Positions 1 to 9,650 are shown, counted from the stretch's first letter. The stretch: DNA of 64,000 nucleotides from Streptomyces cinnabarinus (GCF_027270315.1 NZ_CP114413.1:7874001-7938000); one strand, 5' to 3'. Notes: generated by a model from the sequence alone, not told the origin. Program-made: numbers and translations.

Positions 1-11
1 AGGAGAGAGCC

Positions 12-785
12 ATGACCGGCGTTTCCACCCTCGACCGCCCCCCGCAGCCCGCGGCGCCCACCCGCTACACCGTCACGCTCGCCCGCACCGAGGACGACGT
101 ACGGGCCGCGCAGCGGCTGCGGCACGACGTGTTCGCCGGAGAGATGGGCGCCCTGCTGACCACCCCGCAGCCCGGGCACGACATCGACGCCTTCGACGCG
201 TACTGCGACCACCTGCTGGTCCGCGACACCGTCACCGACCAGGTAGTCGGCACCTACCGGCTGCTGCCCCCGGACCGGGCCGCGGTCGCCGGGCGGCTGT
301 ACTCGGAGGGCGAGTTCGACCTCTCCCCGCTCGACCCGATCCGCCCCGGCCTGGTCGAGGTCGGCCGCTCCTGTGTCCACCCCGACCACCGGGACGGCGC
401 CGTCATCGGACTGATCTGGGCCGGCATCGCCCGCTACATGGTCGACAACGGCCACGAGTGGCTGGCCGGCTGCTGCTCCATCCCGCTCGCCGACGGCGGC
501 GCCCTCGCGGCCGGCACCTGGGACCGGGTGCGGGACAAGCACCTGGCGCCCGAGGAGTACCGGGTGCGCCCGCTGCACCCCTGGAACCCGGAGGGCGTCG
601 CCCGTCCCGAGGGCCGCACCGAACTGCCTCCGCTGCTGCGCGGCTACCTCCGGCTCGGCGCCTGGGTGTGCGCGGAGCCCGCCCACGACCCGGACTTCGG
701 GGTCGCCGACCTGTACGTGCTGCTGTCGATGCGCCGGGTCAACCCGCGCTATCTGAAGCACTTCCTCTCACTCGTCCCGGCCTGA
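12..785 (+). CDS. GNAT-fold N-acyltransferase (OlsB/hemolysin-like)
   Basis: A 257-residue protein of the PF13444-type acetyltransferase fold, the family that includes OlsB ornithine N-acyltransferase and N-acyl amino acid synthases. These enzymes move a 3-hydroxyacyl chain from ACP to an amino group. Visible core: RLRHDVFAGEMG near the N-terminus, VGTYRLLP in the middle and VEVGRSCVHPDHRDG at about residues 116-130. The ATG at 12 follows AGGAGAG at bases 1-7. Its stop overlaps the start of a PlsC-like acyltransferase (TGATG), so the two are probably translated together. That pairing matches OlsB-OlsA of ornithine-lipid synthesis; the substrate itself is inferred. Confidence 0.8.
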   Translation: MTGVSTLDRPPQPAAPTRYTVTLARTEDDVRAAQRLRHDVFAGEMGALLTTPQPGHDIDAFDAYCDHLLVRDTVTDQVVGTYRLLPPDRAAVAGRLYSEGEFDLSPLDPIRPGLVEVGRSCVHPDHRDGAVIGLIWAGIARYMVDNGHEWLAGCCSIPLADGGALAAGTWDRVRDKHLAPEEYRVRPLHPWNPEGVARPEGRTELPPLLRGYLRLGAWVCAEPAHDPDFGVADLYVLLSMRRVNPRYLKHFLSLVPA

Positions 786-1720
786 TGAGCCTGCTGCGCA
801 CGGTGCCCGTCGGCGGACGGGCGCTGACCCACCGGCGGGCGCGCCGGGCGGCCACCGCCGCGGTGCCCCGCCCGATCGTGCCGACCAGTGCCTGGCTGCC
901 CACCGCGCCCTGCTCCCCGCAGGTGTGCGTCGCCTCCGCCCGCTCCCTGGCGGACGTGCCGCGCGCGGTGCTGCGGCTGGCGGCACTGCTGGTGACGCTG
1001 CTGATGGGTGTCGGTCTGCTGCCGGTGTTCGGTCTCGTTCCCGTCTCCCGTCGGAACGCGCTGATCCGCGGGTGGAGCCGGGCCGTGGTCCGGGCCGCCG
1101 GGGTGCGGGTCCGGATCACCGGTACGGCGGCGCCCACCGGGGGTCTGCTCCTGGTCGCCAACCACATCTCCTGGCTGGACATCCCGCTGCTCGCGGCGGT
1201 GCGTCCGGCCCGGATGCTGGCCAAGGCGGAGATCCGGCGGTGGCCGGTGGCGGGCGGGCTGACCGCGTGCAGCGGTGCCTTCTTCATCGAGCGGGACCGG
1301 CTGCGGGCGCTGCCCGACACGGTCGCCCGGATCGCCGGGGCCCTGCGCTCCGGTGCCGCGGTGGTCGCCTTCCCCGAGGGCAGCACCTGGTGCGGCCGGG
1401 CCCAGGGACGTTTCCGGCGGGCGGTGTTCCAGGCCGCGCTGGACGCGGGTGTACCCGTCCAACCGGTGCGGCTGCACTACCGGTTCGACGGGGGGCCTGC
1501 GTCCACGGCGCCCGCGTTCGTCGGCGAGGATTCTCTGCTCGCCTCTCTGTGGCGCGTGGTTACGGCCCGCCGCCTGGTTGCCGAGGTTGAAGTGCGTCGT
1601 CCGATCCCGGCGGATGCCCATCCCGACCGCCGTGCTTTGGCCCACGCGGCCGAGCTTGGGCCGACGGGAGGGGAACTGGCTTGGGCGCACGTGGCGTTGG
1701 CGACGGAACGGATGCCTTAA
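785..1720 (+). CDS. 1-acyl-glycerol-3-phosphate-type acyltransferase (PlsC/OlsA-like)
   Basis: A 311-residue membrane-associated acyltransferase. The family O-acylates lysophospholipids or lyso-ornithine lipid using acyl-ACP or acyl-CoA. A hydrophobic segment (about residues 61-86) precedes the catalytic NHISWLD motif (HX4D, His127/Asp132), and FPEGS at about 196-200 is the second conserved block. The ATG at 785 overlaps the preceding TGA by one base. An upstream in-frame ATG at 458 lies deep inside the previous gene and is not used. With the GNAT enzyme upstream it would form a two-step N-acyl then O-acyl lipid pathway. Its 3' end overlaps the convergent UvrA-like gene by 4 bp. Confidence 0.85.
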   Translation: MSLLRTVPVGGRALTHRRARRAATAAVPRPIVPTSAWLPTAPCSPQVCVASARSLADVPRAVLRLAALLVTLLMGVGLLPVFGLVPVSRRNALIRGWSRAVVRAAGVRVRITGTAAPTGGLLLVANHISWLDIPLLAAVRPARMLAKAEIRRWPVAGGLTACSGAFFIERDRLRALPDTVARIAGALRSGAAVVAFPEGSTWCGRAQGRFRRAVFQAALDAGVPVQPVRLHYRFDGGPASTAPAFVGEDSLLASLWRVVTARRLVAEVEVRRPIPADAHPDRRALAHAAELGPTGGELAWAHVALATERMP

Positions 1721-4053
1721 CCGTGTGACACCGCGCGGGCGAGGTACGCAGCCGTAGCGCTGCCCTTCGCCCGCGCGACCTCCCCCGGCGGCCCCGCCGC
1801 CACGATCCGTCCGCCCGCGTCGCCGCCCCCCGGCCCCAGGTCGATCACCCAGTCCGCGCCTGCCACCACCGACATGTCGTGCTCGACGACGATCACGGTG
1901 TGGCCGGAGTCGACGAGGCCGTGGAGTTGGCGGAGGAGGACCTCGACGTCGGACGGGTGGAGGCCGGTGGTCGGTTCGTCTAGGAGGTAGAGGGTGTGGC
2001 CGCGCCGGCCGCGCTGGAGTTCACTGGCCAGCTTGATGCGCTGGGCCTCGCCGCCGGACAGCTCCGTGGCGGGCTGGCCGAGGCGGAGATAGCCGAGGCC
2101 GACGTCCAGGAGGGTGCCGAGGCTGCGGGCCACCGCCGGAGTGTCCGCGAAGAAGTCCGCCGCCGCCTCCACCGTGAGGTCCAGCACCTGCGCGATGTTC
2201 CGCCCCCGGTACGTCACTTCGAGCGTCCCGGGGTTGTAGCGGTCGCCCCCGCAGTCCGGGCACGGCGCGTAGGTGCTCGGCAGGAACAGCAGCTCCACGC
2301 TGACGAACCCCTCGCCCTGGCAGGTCTCGCAGCGCCCTCCGGCCACGTTGAAGGAGAAGCGGCCGACGCCGTAACCCCGGTCCCGGGCCTGGTCCGTGGC
2401 CGCGAACGCCTTGCGGACGACGTCGAACAGGCCTGTGTACGTGGCGAGGTTGGAGCGCGGGGTGCGGCCGATCGGCTTCTGGTCGACGCGGACCAGTCGG
2501 CCGACGCCCGACAGCTCCTCCGTGATCTCGCCGATGAGCGTGGACTTCCCCGACCCCGAGACCCCGGTGACCGCTGTGAACACCCCGAGCGGGAACTCGG
2601 CGGTCACCGCGCGCAGGTTGTGCCGGGTGATGGGGCCGATCTTCAACTGCCCGGCGGGGGCGCGCACTTCGCGTACCGGCGCCGGGGAGCCGTTGAAGAG
2701 GAAACGGGCCGTCGCCGACTCCGGCACCGCGGCGAGCCCCTCCGGCGGTCCGCTGTACAGCACCTGCCCGCCGTGGTCGCCAGCGCGTGGGCCCACGTCG
2801 ACGAGCCAGTCGGCGCCGCGCATCACGTCCAGATGGTGCTCCACCACGAACACCGAGTTCCCGGCCGCCTTCAGCCGCTCCAGCACGGCCAGCAGGGCCT
2901 CCGTGTCCGCGGGGTGCAGTCCGGCGGACGGTTCGTCCAGGACGTAGACGACGCCGAAGAGCCCGGAGCGCAGCTGGGTGGCGAGGCGGAGGCGTTGCAG
3001 CTCGCCCGCCGAGAGGGTGGGGGTGGCGCGGTCGAGGCTGAGGTAGCCGAGGCCGAGTTCGACGACCGGGCCGATCCGGGACCTGAGATCCTCGGTGAGC
3101 ACCCGGGCCGTCTCCGAGGTGCCGTGGAGCGTGTCGGCCAGCTCCAGCAGCGGAAGCGCGGCCAGTTCGGCGATCGTCCGGCCCGCGAAGGTCACCGCGA
3201 GTGCCTCGGGACGCAGCCTGCCGCCCCCGCACGCCGGGCAGGGCGTACGGGCCAGGAACCGTTCCGCCTTCGTGCGCAGGGTCGCGCTCTTGGAGTCGGA
3301 GAACGTCTTCAGCACATACCGCCGGGCACTCATGTACGTGCCCTGGTACGGCCGTTGGATGCGGTCCGCGTCCCGCACGGGATGGACCGTCACGACCGGC
3401 TGCTCGTCGGTGAACAGGATCCACTCCCGCTGCTCCGCGGGCAGTTCGCGCCAGGGCCGCTCCACGTCGTACCCGAGCGCGTCGAGGATGTCGCGCAGGT
3501 TCTTGCCCTGCCAGGCCCCGGGCCATGCGGCGATCGCGCCGTCCCGGATCGACAGTTCGGGGTCGGGGACCAGCAACTCCTCGGTCGTACCGTGGACCTT
3601 GCCGAGGCCATGGCACTGAGGGCAGGCTCCGGCCGCCGTGTTGGGCGAGAAGGCGTCCGAGTCGAGCCGTTCGGCGCCCGGCGGGTAGTCGCCCGCGCGG
3701 GAGTACAGCATGCGCAGGGAGTTGGAGAGGTTGGTGACCGTGCCGACCGAGGAGCGCGAGCCGGGGGCCGAGCGGCGCTGCTGGAGCGAGACCGCGGGCG
3801 GCAGACCGGTGATCTCCCCGACCTTCGGCGCGCCCACCTGGTGGATCAGTCTGCGCGCGTACGGCGCCACCGACTCGAAGTAGCGGCGCTGCGCCTCGGC
3901 GTAGACCGTGCCGAAGGCGAGCGAGGACTTCCCCGAGCCGGAGACCCCGGTGAACACGGCCAGCACGTCCCGGGGGATGTCGACGTCCACGCCCCGGAGA
4001 TTGTGCTCGCGGGCGCCCCGGACACGGACGTACGGGTCGTGGGCGTCGTGCAT
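1717..4053 (-). CDS. UvrA-like ABC ATPase, short class (UvrA2/DrrC-like)
   Basis: A 778-residue tandem ABC ATPase related to excinuclease subunit A. It has two Walker A motifs (GVSGSGKSS and GVSGSGKST), signatures LSAGELQRLRLA and LSGGEAQRIKLA, and CxxC zinc pairs (CPQC, CPAC, CETC, CPDC). It is about 170-200 residues shorter than canonical UvrA (about 950-1000), as in the UvrA2 class that lacks the UvrB-interaction insert. Known relatives include DrrC, which protects against DNA-binding drugs in daunorubicin producers. The ATG at 4053 is chosen because GGAG lies 8 nt upstream; an ATG at 4101 would add 16 unrelated residues. It sits alone, convergent with the acyltransferase pair. Housekeeping repair and drug resistance are both possible. 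Confidence 0.88.
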   Translation of the reverse strand: MHDAHDPYVRVRGAREHNLRGVDVDIPRDVLAVFTGVSGSGKSSLAFGTVYAEAQRRYFESVAPYARRLIHQVGAPKVGEITGLPPAVSLQQRRSAPGSRSSVGTVTNLSNSLRMLYSRAGDYPPGAERLDSDAFSPNTAAGACPQCHGLGKVHGTTEELLVPDPELSIRDGAIAAWPGAWQGKNLRDILDALGYDVERPWRELPAEQREWILFTDEQPVVTVHPVRDADRIQRPYQGTYMSARRYVLKTFSDSKSATLRTKAERFLARTPCPACGGGRLRPEALAVTFAGRTIAELAALPLLELADTLHGTSETARVLTEDLRSRIGPVVELGLGYLSLDRATPTLSAGELQRLRLATQLRSGLFGVVYVLDEPSAGLHPADTEALLAVLERLKAAGNSVFVVEHHLDVMRGADWLVDVGPRAGDHGGQVLYSGPPEGLAAVPESATARFLFNGSPAPVREVRAPAGQLKIGPITRHNLRAVTAEFPLGVFTAVTGVSGSGKSTLIGEITEELSGVGRLVRVDQKPIGRTPRSNLATYTGLFDVVRKAFAATDQARDRGYGVGRFSFNVAGGRCETCQGEGFVSVELLFLPSTYAPCPDCGGDRYNPGTLEVTYRGRNIAQVLDLTVEAAADFFADTPAVARSLGTLLDVGLGYLRLGQPATELSGGEAQRIKLASELQRGRRGHTLYLLDEPTTGLHPSDVEVLLRQLHGLVDSGHTVIVVEHDMSVVAGADWVIDLGPGGGDAGGRIVAAGPPGEVARAKGSATAAYLARAVSHG

Positions 4054-4144
4054 GGGGAGGGCTCCGTACGGGATGGGGCGATCGGGCAGGGGACAAACCA
4101 CGCGATTCTATGCGACCGGCCCAGACTGGATCAGACCAGCCCGG

Positions 4145-5410
4145 CTACGGCCCGAACGTCCATACGTTCCCCACCGGCCGTCCGTCCCTCCGCAGCACCG
4201 TACCGAGCAGCTCGGTGAGCTCCTCCTCGACCTCGGCGACCAGCTCCGCGCCGAAGACGCACAGCGACTCCTCCCGGAAGTTGCCGTACGTGCCCATGCG
4301 CAGGTCTCCGCTGACCTGGATGACGTTCTCGTCGGTGAGGTAGGAGTAGCCCGGCCACGGGGGCTGGCCCGGACCGCCCACCCGGGTCGGGTCGCAGACC
4401 GTGCCGTTGATGTACCACTTGAGCCGGTACAGCCGGTCCCCGCGACGGCCGCATGCCTTGAGCCCGCGGGCGATGGCCGCCTCCACCCGGCGCAGCAGCG
4501 GGTCGCGCCAGTGCTCGACGGCCTCCATGTGCCAGGTGACCGAGCCGGGCGGCTCGGCGATGCCGTCGTAGGCGGTCTCGTAGGTGACCTCGAACCGCTT
4601 CTCGAAGCGCTGCCAGATCTCGTCGTGCTCGGGGTCGGAGAACAACTGCTTCGAAGGGCGCTCGCGGGCGGGCTCCCCGGGCGGCGCCCAGCGGTAGGTG
4701 GTGACCTCGGCGATCTCCTGGAACCCGGCCGCCAGATGGACGGGGACGAGATCCCCGCTCGCCTCGGCCACCACGTAACGCGCAGACGGCCGCGACCACA
4801 CTCGCCGGCCCGCCCACGCGGCCGCCGCGTGCAGCAGCTCGGGCCGCGGCCCGCTGATCGCGCCGATCGAGGAGAAGTCCGTGCCGTGGACTTTCTCCAG
4901 CCAGACCAGATCCAGCAGGCGGTGGTGGTCCCACAGCGACAGGACGTCCATGTCGAACTCCAGCTCGGACACCGGCCGACGCTGCTCGGGCGCCGCCTCG
5001 GCGAGCCGGCGGATCCGCTCCTGATCCTTGGGCGGGAGTCCTGCCCAGTACGTCCGCAGTTCCACGTCCGTCGTGGGCACGTCCGCGACGTCGGCCATCA
5101 GCAGGGAGCGTGGGGTCCCCGTGGTGAAGCCCGCGTCGAGCAGGGCTTGGGCGAGGCGAGGCCCGTCGTGCGAGTACGCCTTCCAGGTCACCGGCTCCAC
5201 GCGCTCGGCGAAGTCCTCTTGACTCCGGCGGACCAGAACGGCGAGGTCCTCGACCTCGGAAAGGCCACCGTGGTCCACGACCCCGTGGGTGCCGTAGTGG
5301 ACGCGCACCAAGGGCCCGTCCCGCTCGGCGACCACGCCGAACACCTCGGGCACGCGTCCGCGTATCTGTGTGTCGTACATCGCCCACAACGCCGAGGCGT
5401 CAGCGGTCAC
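4145..5410 (-). CDS. DUF2716-like protein with GNAT-like N-terminal part
   Basis: A 421-residue soluble protein with a GTG start. The C-terminal 140 residues (from about EIWQRFEKRFEVTYETAY, ending in the SLCVFG region) resemble DUF2716, a family of unknown function. The first 260 residues have scattered GNAT-like features, such as an AWAGRRVWSRPSARYVVAE strand and a second VHLAAGF segment that looks like an acetyl-CoA-binding half, but I cannot confirm the fold. It begins 17 nt after the stop of the LLM oxidoreductase on the same strand and probably shares its transcript. I do not assign a function. Confidence 0.7.
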   Translation of the reverse strand: MTADASALWAMYDTQIRGRVPEVFGVVAERDGPLVRVHYGTHGVVDHGGLSEVEDLAVLVRRSQEDFAERVEPVTWKAYSHDGPRLAQALLDAGFTTGTPRSLLMADVADVPTTDVELRTYWAGLPPKDQERIRRLAEAAPEQRRPVSELEFDMDVLSLWDHHRLLDLVWLEKVHGTDFSSIGAISGPRPELLHAAAAWAGRRVWSRPSARYVVAEASGDLVPVHLAAGFQEIAEVTTYRWAPPGEPARERPSKQLFSDPEHDEIWQRFEKRFEVTYETAYDGIAEPPGSVTWHMEAVEHWRDPLLRRVEAAIARGLKACGRRGDRLYRLKWYINGTVCDPTRVGGPGQPPWPGYSYLTDENVIQVSGDLRMGTYGNFREESLCVFGAELVAEVEEELTELLGTVLRRDGRPVGNVWTFGP

Positions 5411-5427
5411 TCAGGAGCCCCCAGGGT

Positions 5428-6423
5428 TCACTTCACGATCCCGGCCAGCCGCCGGTACGAGTCCAGCAGTGACCTACGGTCATAGGTGCTGGTCGTGACG
5501 AGGATCTCCTGGGCGCCCGTCTCCTTCAACAGGATTTCCAGCTCGTCCGCCACCTGCTCCTCGGTGCCCGCGATGTGCCCGGTGAGTCCGCCCTCGTAGA
5601 AGCCGCGCTCCTTGGCGGTCATGGTGAGTGCCTCGACGCGCTCGGCGGGCGGCAGCGGCGGGAAGGTGCCGTGGGTGCGGGAGTACGCCATCGACCAGGC
5701 CTCGGGGATGAGCAGCCGTCGGGCCTCCTCGGGGGTGGCGGCCACGGCGACGGTGCCGGAGATGACGACATACGGTTCCGCGGCCCAGGGGGAGGGGCGG
5801 AAGTTCGCGCGGTAGTGATCGATGCCGTGCTGCATCCTGGGGCGGTTCCTGAGGTCGCCGATGACCATCGGCAGGCCCGCGCGGGCCGCGATCGCGGCGC
5901 CCTCGCCCATAGCGAGCACGAAGGGCGGCACGGTCAGGCCCTCGCTGGGCCGGGCGTGCACCCCGGTGGGCGAGGTGCCCCGGAACCAGCCCAGCAGTTC
6001 GTCGAGCTGCCCGGCGAAGTCGTCGGCTACGTCCTTGTCCCGGCCCAGCGCCCGGCGCACCCCGTCGGTGAAGCCGACGGAACGGCCGAGGCCCATGTCG
6101 ATCCGGCCGGGGAAGAGGGACTCCAGTACCCCGAACTGCTCGGCGACGACGAGGGGTTGGTGGTTGGGCAGCATCACGCCGCCGGTGCCCACCCGGATCG
6201 TTCGGGTGGCCGAGGCGACGGCGGCCGCCAGTACCGTCGGAGCGGAACCGGCGACGCCGGGCACCCCGTGGTGCTCCGAGACCCAGAACCGGTGGTAGCC
6301 GAGCCCTTCCAGCTCCCGCGCCAGCGCGACGGTGTCCCGCAGCGCCTCGCCGTTCGAGTGCCCCTCGCGGGTGCGGGAGCGGTCGAGGACGGAGAAGCGG
6401 GCCTGCGCGGTCACGGAACTCAT
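5428..6423 (-). CDS. LLM-class (luciferase-like) flavin-dependent oxidoreductase
   Basis: A 331-residue TIM-barrel monooxygenase of the bacterial luciferase family, using reduced FMN or F420. Visible family features: GYHRFWVSEHHGVPGVAGSA at about 47-66, IRVGTGGVMLPNHQPLVVAE, FPGRIDMGLGRS, and a C-terminal GTEEQVADELEIL segment. This is the group-1 LLM layout with no recognisable substrate signature. The ATG at 6423 lacks a good ribosome site; an in-frame GTG at 6414 is an alternative. It follows the FAD oxidase by 34 nt and precedes the DUF2716-like gene by 17 nt, so the three genes look like one minus-strand operon. Confidence 0.87.
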   Translation of the reverse strand: MSSVTAQARFSVLDRSRTREGHSNGEALRDTVALARELEGLGYHRFWVSEHHGVPGVAGSAPTVLAAAVASATRTIRVGTGGVMLPNHQPLVVAEQFGVLESLFPGRIDMGLGRSVGFTDGVRRALGRDKDVADDFAGQLDELLGWFRGTSPTGVHARPSEGLTVPPFVLAMGEGAAIAARAGLPMVIGDLRNRPRMQHGIDHYRANFRPSPWAAEPYVVISGTVAVAATPEEARRLLIPEAWSMAYSRTHGTFPPLPPAERVEALTMTAKERGFYEGGLTGHIAGTEEQVADELEILLKETGAQEILVTTSTYDRRSLLDSYRRLAGIVK

Positions 6424-6457
6424 GACTGGTTCAACACCCGGCGGCCCGCAGGATTCC

Positions 6458-7852
6458 TCACGGCACGATGTTGTGGTTCAGACGGAACAGGTTCTCCGGG
6501 TCGTAGCGCCGCTTCAGGCCGGTCAGGCGGGCGTGGTTGTCGCGGTAGTTGGCCTGGACGCGGTCCTGGTCGTCGCCGTCCATGAAGTTGACGTAGCCGC
6601 CCTCCATGGAGTGCGGTGCCAGCGCCCCGTGGAAGGCGCGCACCCAGGGCTTCTGGGCCTCGCACTCCTCGCGGGTGGTCAGGGTGGGGCTGAGCGCGAT
6701 CGAGTAGTCGGCGTCCCGGTAGGAGAAGGCGGTGTCCTGGGGCGCGACCCGGTGGCAGGCGCCGTCGATGGGGAAGACGACGGTCACGCTCTGGATGGAC
6801 GGGGTGCCGGCGCCGTACTCGACGAGGGCGTCGATCGCGCCGTCCGGCATGCCCTGGGTGAAGGCGCCCTTCCAGTAGTGGTGGAGCCCGGCGGGCACCA
6901 GGTCGTCGAAGAGGGTGTTGATCACCGGGTACGGCATGCGCTCCAGGAGCCGGCCCAGCACCGGTCCCAGGGACGCGATCCGGTCCCGGATCCGGTCGTC
7001 CTCCTCCTCGGGCCCGGTCCAGCAGGTGACGACGCCGCAGAGCGGGCGCCCGTGCCAGCGTTCGGGCAGGAACGGCAGCGGCGGTCCGAGTCCGACCACG
7101 AACAGGGCGCCGAGCCGCTCGTCCGCCTCGGCGATCAGCTCCCGGTACCGGCGGATCACGTCGCCGTCGAGCGGGAAGAAGGTGGGCCCGCCGAGGATGT
7201 CGGCGACGGGGTGCAGCCGGTACGCGAAGGACGTGACGACGCCGAAGTTCCCGCCGCCCCCGCGCACCGCCCACATGAGGTCGCTGTGCTGCTGGTCCGT
7301 GCAGGTCAGGAAGGATCCGTCGGCCGTGACCAGGTCGACCGAGACCAGGTTGTCGCAGGCCAGGCCGTAGCGGCGGGCCAGGTATCCCATGCCGCCGCCC
7401 GTGGTCAGGCCGCCCACGCCGGTGCTGGAGACGACGCCGCCGGTCGTGGCGAGGCCGAAGGCGTGCGTGGCGTGGTTGACGTCGGCCCAGGTGCAGCCGC
7501 CCTCCACCCACGCCGTGCGGGCCTGGGGATCGACGCGGATGCCGCGCATCCGGCCGAGGTCGAGGACGACACCGTCGTCGCAGGTGCCGTAGCCGGGGAC
7601 GCTGTGGCTGCCGCCCCGTACGGCCAGCGGCAGGTGCTGCTCGCGGGCGAAGTCCACGGTGGCGATGACGTCTCCCGTGTCCACGGCCCTGACGACGAGT
7701 GCGGGGCGCCGGTCGTGCATGGCGTTGTAGACCTTGCGCGCCTCGTCGTAGTCGGGCTCACCGGGCCGGACGAGGTCGCCGCGCACGGCTCCGCGCAGCC
7801 GGTCCAGAAGCTGGTCGTCCAGGGTGGAGGTGTAGGTGGCCATGACCCTCAC
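6458..7852 (-). CDS. FAD-linked oxidase with berberine-bridge C-terminus
   Basis: A PCMH-type FAD-binding oxidoreductase of about 464 residues (BBE family). RGGSHSVPGYG carries the His expected to bind FAD covalently, followed by the pyrophosphate loop GVGGLTTGGGMGYLARRYGL. The C-terminal NLFRLNHNI is typical of BBE enzymes. The second covalent Cys of bicovalent members (just before the glycine loop) is absent, so single attachment is likely. I chose GTG at 7852 because GGAGAG lies 3 nt upstream; an ATG at 7843 with a poorer ribosome site is the alternative, and the open frame extends to 7972. It sits downstream of a LuxR regulator and upstream of the LLM oxidoreductase. The substrate is unknown. 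Confidence 0.85.
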   Translation of the reverse strand: MRVMATYTSTLDDQLLDRLRGAVRGDLVRPGEPDYDEARKVYNAMHDRRPALVVRAVDTGDVIATVDFAREQHLPLAVRGGSHSVPGYGTCDDGVVLDLGRMRGIRVDPQARTAWVEGGCTWADVNHATHAFGLATTGGVVSSTGVGGLTTGGGMGYLARRYGLACDNLVSVDLVTADGSFLTCTDQQHSDLMWAVRGGGGNFGVVTSFAYRLHPVADILGGPTFFPLDGDVIRRYRELIAEADERLGALFVVGLGPPLPFLPERWHGRPLCGVVTCWTGPEEEDDRIRDRIASLGPVLGRLLERMPYPVINTLFDDLVPAGLHHYWKGAFTQGMPDGAIDALVEYGAGTPSIQSVTVVFPIDGACHRVAPQDTAFSYRDADYSIALSPTLTTREECEAQKPWVRAFHGALAPHSMEGGYVNFMDGDDQDRVQANYRDNHARLTGLKRRYDPENLFRLNHNIVP

Positions 7853-7979
7853 CGGCTCTCCGTGTCTTGGTGTCGGGGGAGGGGTGCACCACCGGTCTAC
7901 GCCTGGGTGCCGGGCGGCCTCATCGCCGTAACGGCCCATCTCGGGGTGGCGCGCATGGGCAGAACGGCCCATGCGCGGG

Positions 7980-9650
7980 TCACGCCAGGCCGTGTGTGCA
8001 GGCGTACGCCGTGGCCGCCGCCCGGGAGGACACGTCGAGCTTGGCGAAGATGTTGTTCAGGTGCCGGGCGACGGTGTGCTCGCTGATCACCAGTTCCGCG
8101 GCGACGGCCCGGTTGGTGTGGCCCGCGGCGACCAGCCGCAGCACCTGGATCTCGCGTTCGGTGAGCCCGCCGGGCTGCCGCCTGCGCACATCGGCGAGCA
8201 GGGCCGCCGCCCGGCGCTCGTCGGGTGCCGCGCCGAGCCGCCGGAAGGTCTGCTCGGCGGCCCGCAGCTCCATCCGGGCGCCCTCGTCGTCCCCGACGGC
8301 GCGGTCGGCGGCGGCCAGCGTCATCCGCACCTGGGCCGCCTCGTAGGGGACGTCCAGCGCCAGCCAGAGCGTCAGCGCGTGGCGCAGCAGCGGCAGCGCA
8401 CGGTCCGGGTGACGGGCCGCGAACGCCACCGCGCCGGCCGCCGCCGCGGCTGCCGCGTGCAGCACGGTCGTCTCCGAGCGGCGCCGCCGCTGCCACTGCT
8501 GGGCCAGGGTGTGCAGCTCCCCGGTCGCCGAGCGCGCCGCGTCGAGCCGGCCGAGCGCGAGGGCGATCTCGACCTGGGCCACGAGCAGCCGGCAGCGCCC
8601 GAGCGGCTCGGTGTCCTCGTGGTCCGCCAGGGCCAGGTTCAGGGCGGTCGCCGAGGCCTCGGCCTTGCCCTGGGCGAGCCGCAGCAGGGCCAGACCGGGC
8701 TGCGGGTCGCGGCCGTACTCGTGCGCGCGGTCGTAGGACTGCTCGGCCGCGGCCAGATTCCCGCGCCGCCGCTGGATCTGCCCGATCACATAGAACGCCT
8801 CGGCGGCCATCCGCCGCTCGTACGGCAGCAGTTCCTCGACGGTCCGCGCGGCCTCGGTGAGGGCCTCGGCCCAGTCGCCGCGCAGCTCCAGCACCTCCGC
8901 CCGGTGCACCCGGCACAGCCCGCGGAAGTTGTTCTCCGCGGGCATCGCCGCGCACCAGCGCATGGCCGCGTCCGTCCACTCGGCGGCGCGGCCGAGGTCG
9001 ACGCAGGCCATGGACTGCTGAAGGCCCAGGCAGTAGACCCACCCGGTGAAGAAGGAGGTCAGCTCGCCGGCCATGGCCGAGCACATCGCGTCGTCCAGCA
9101 GGTCGAGCCCGTCGCCGACCCTGCCCTGCGCCACCAGGACACCGGCCTGCGCCTGCACGCCCAGGGCGGTCAGGTCAGGGCTGCCGCAGCGCCGGGCGAT
9201 CGCGGCCATCCGCCGGGCCGAGACCATCGCCTCCTCGAACGCCCCGCGCGCCTGCGCCTCCTCGGCGTCGATCCAGACCAGGTAGCACTGCTCCACGCAC
9301 TCCGGCTCGTCCCGCAGCTGCCGCCGGGCCCGGCGCAGCCAGCCCGCCGCCAGCGCCGAGCGCCCGGCCAGCTGGTGCTCGTAGAAGAGCAGCCAGGCCA
9401 TGTGTCCCGCCCGTCGGGCATCGCCGGCCGCCACAAACCCGGCGTAGGCCCGCATGCGATGCACGATCGACTCGTCGATCCGGCTGCGCCACCAGGCGGC
9501 GTCGGCGAACGCGGCGCAGTCGTCCGGGGTGAGCCGCGCGGTGTCCACACCACTCAGCAGCCGGTACGCGTGGGCCCAGTCCTCCCGGGCCGCGGCGTCC
9601 CGGGCACCGCGCAGGGCGTCCGCCGCTGAGTCGGTCATCCGCTCGGTCAC
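7980..9650 (-). CDS. LuxR-type regulator with TPR-like sensor region
   Basis: A 556-residue protein with a C-terminal LuxR helix-turn-helix (GGLTEREIQVLRLVAAGHTN through ISEHTVARHLNNIFAKL, about 490-550). The preceding 480 residues are helical, alanine- and leucine-rich, with repeated two-helix TPR-like units. There is no Walker A motif, so it is shorter than LAL regulators and lacks their ATPase. GTG at 9650 has GGGAG 6 nt upstream; an ATG at 9638 is possible. It ends 127 nt before the FAD-oxidase start on the same strand and may control that operon. Confidence 0.85.
   Translation of the reverse strand: MTERMTDSAADALRGARDAAAREDWAHAYRLLSGVDTARLTPDDCAAFADAAWWRSRIDESIVHRMRAYAGFVAAGDARRAGHMAWLLFYEHQLAGRSALAAGWLRRARRQLRDEPECVEQCYLVWIDAEEAQARGAFEEAMVSARRMAAIARRCGSPDLTALGVQAQAGVLVAQGRVGDGLDLLDDAMCSAMAGELTSFFTGWVYCLGLQQSMACVDLGRAAEWTDAAMRWCAAMPAENNFRGLCRVHRAEVLELRGDWAEALTEAARTVEELLPYERRMAAEAFYVIGQIQRRRGNLAAAEQSYDRAHEYGRDPQPGLALLRLAQGKAEASATALNLALADHEDTEPLGRCRLLVAQVEIALALGRLDAARSATGELHTLAQQWQRRRRSETTVLHAAAAAAAGAVAFAARHPDRALPLLRHALTLWLALDVPYEAAQVRMTLAAADRAVGDDEGARMELRAAEQTFRRLGAAPDERRAAALLADVRRRQPGGLTEREIQVLRLVAAGHTNRAVAAELVISEHTVARHLNNIFAKLDVSSRAAATAYACTHGLA

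Noticed and set aside
1996..4218. Long plus-strand open frame (740 codons) opposite the UvrA-like gene
   Set aside because: Antisense shadow of a conserved ATPase; Arg/Ala/Gly-rich with no domain, typical of high-GC DNA.
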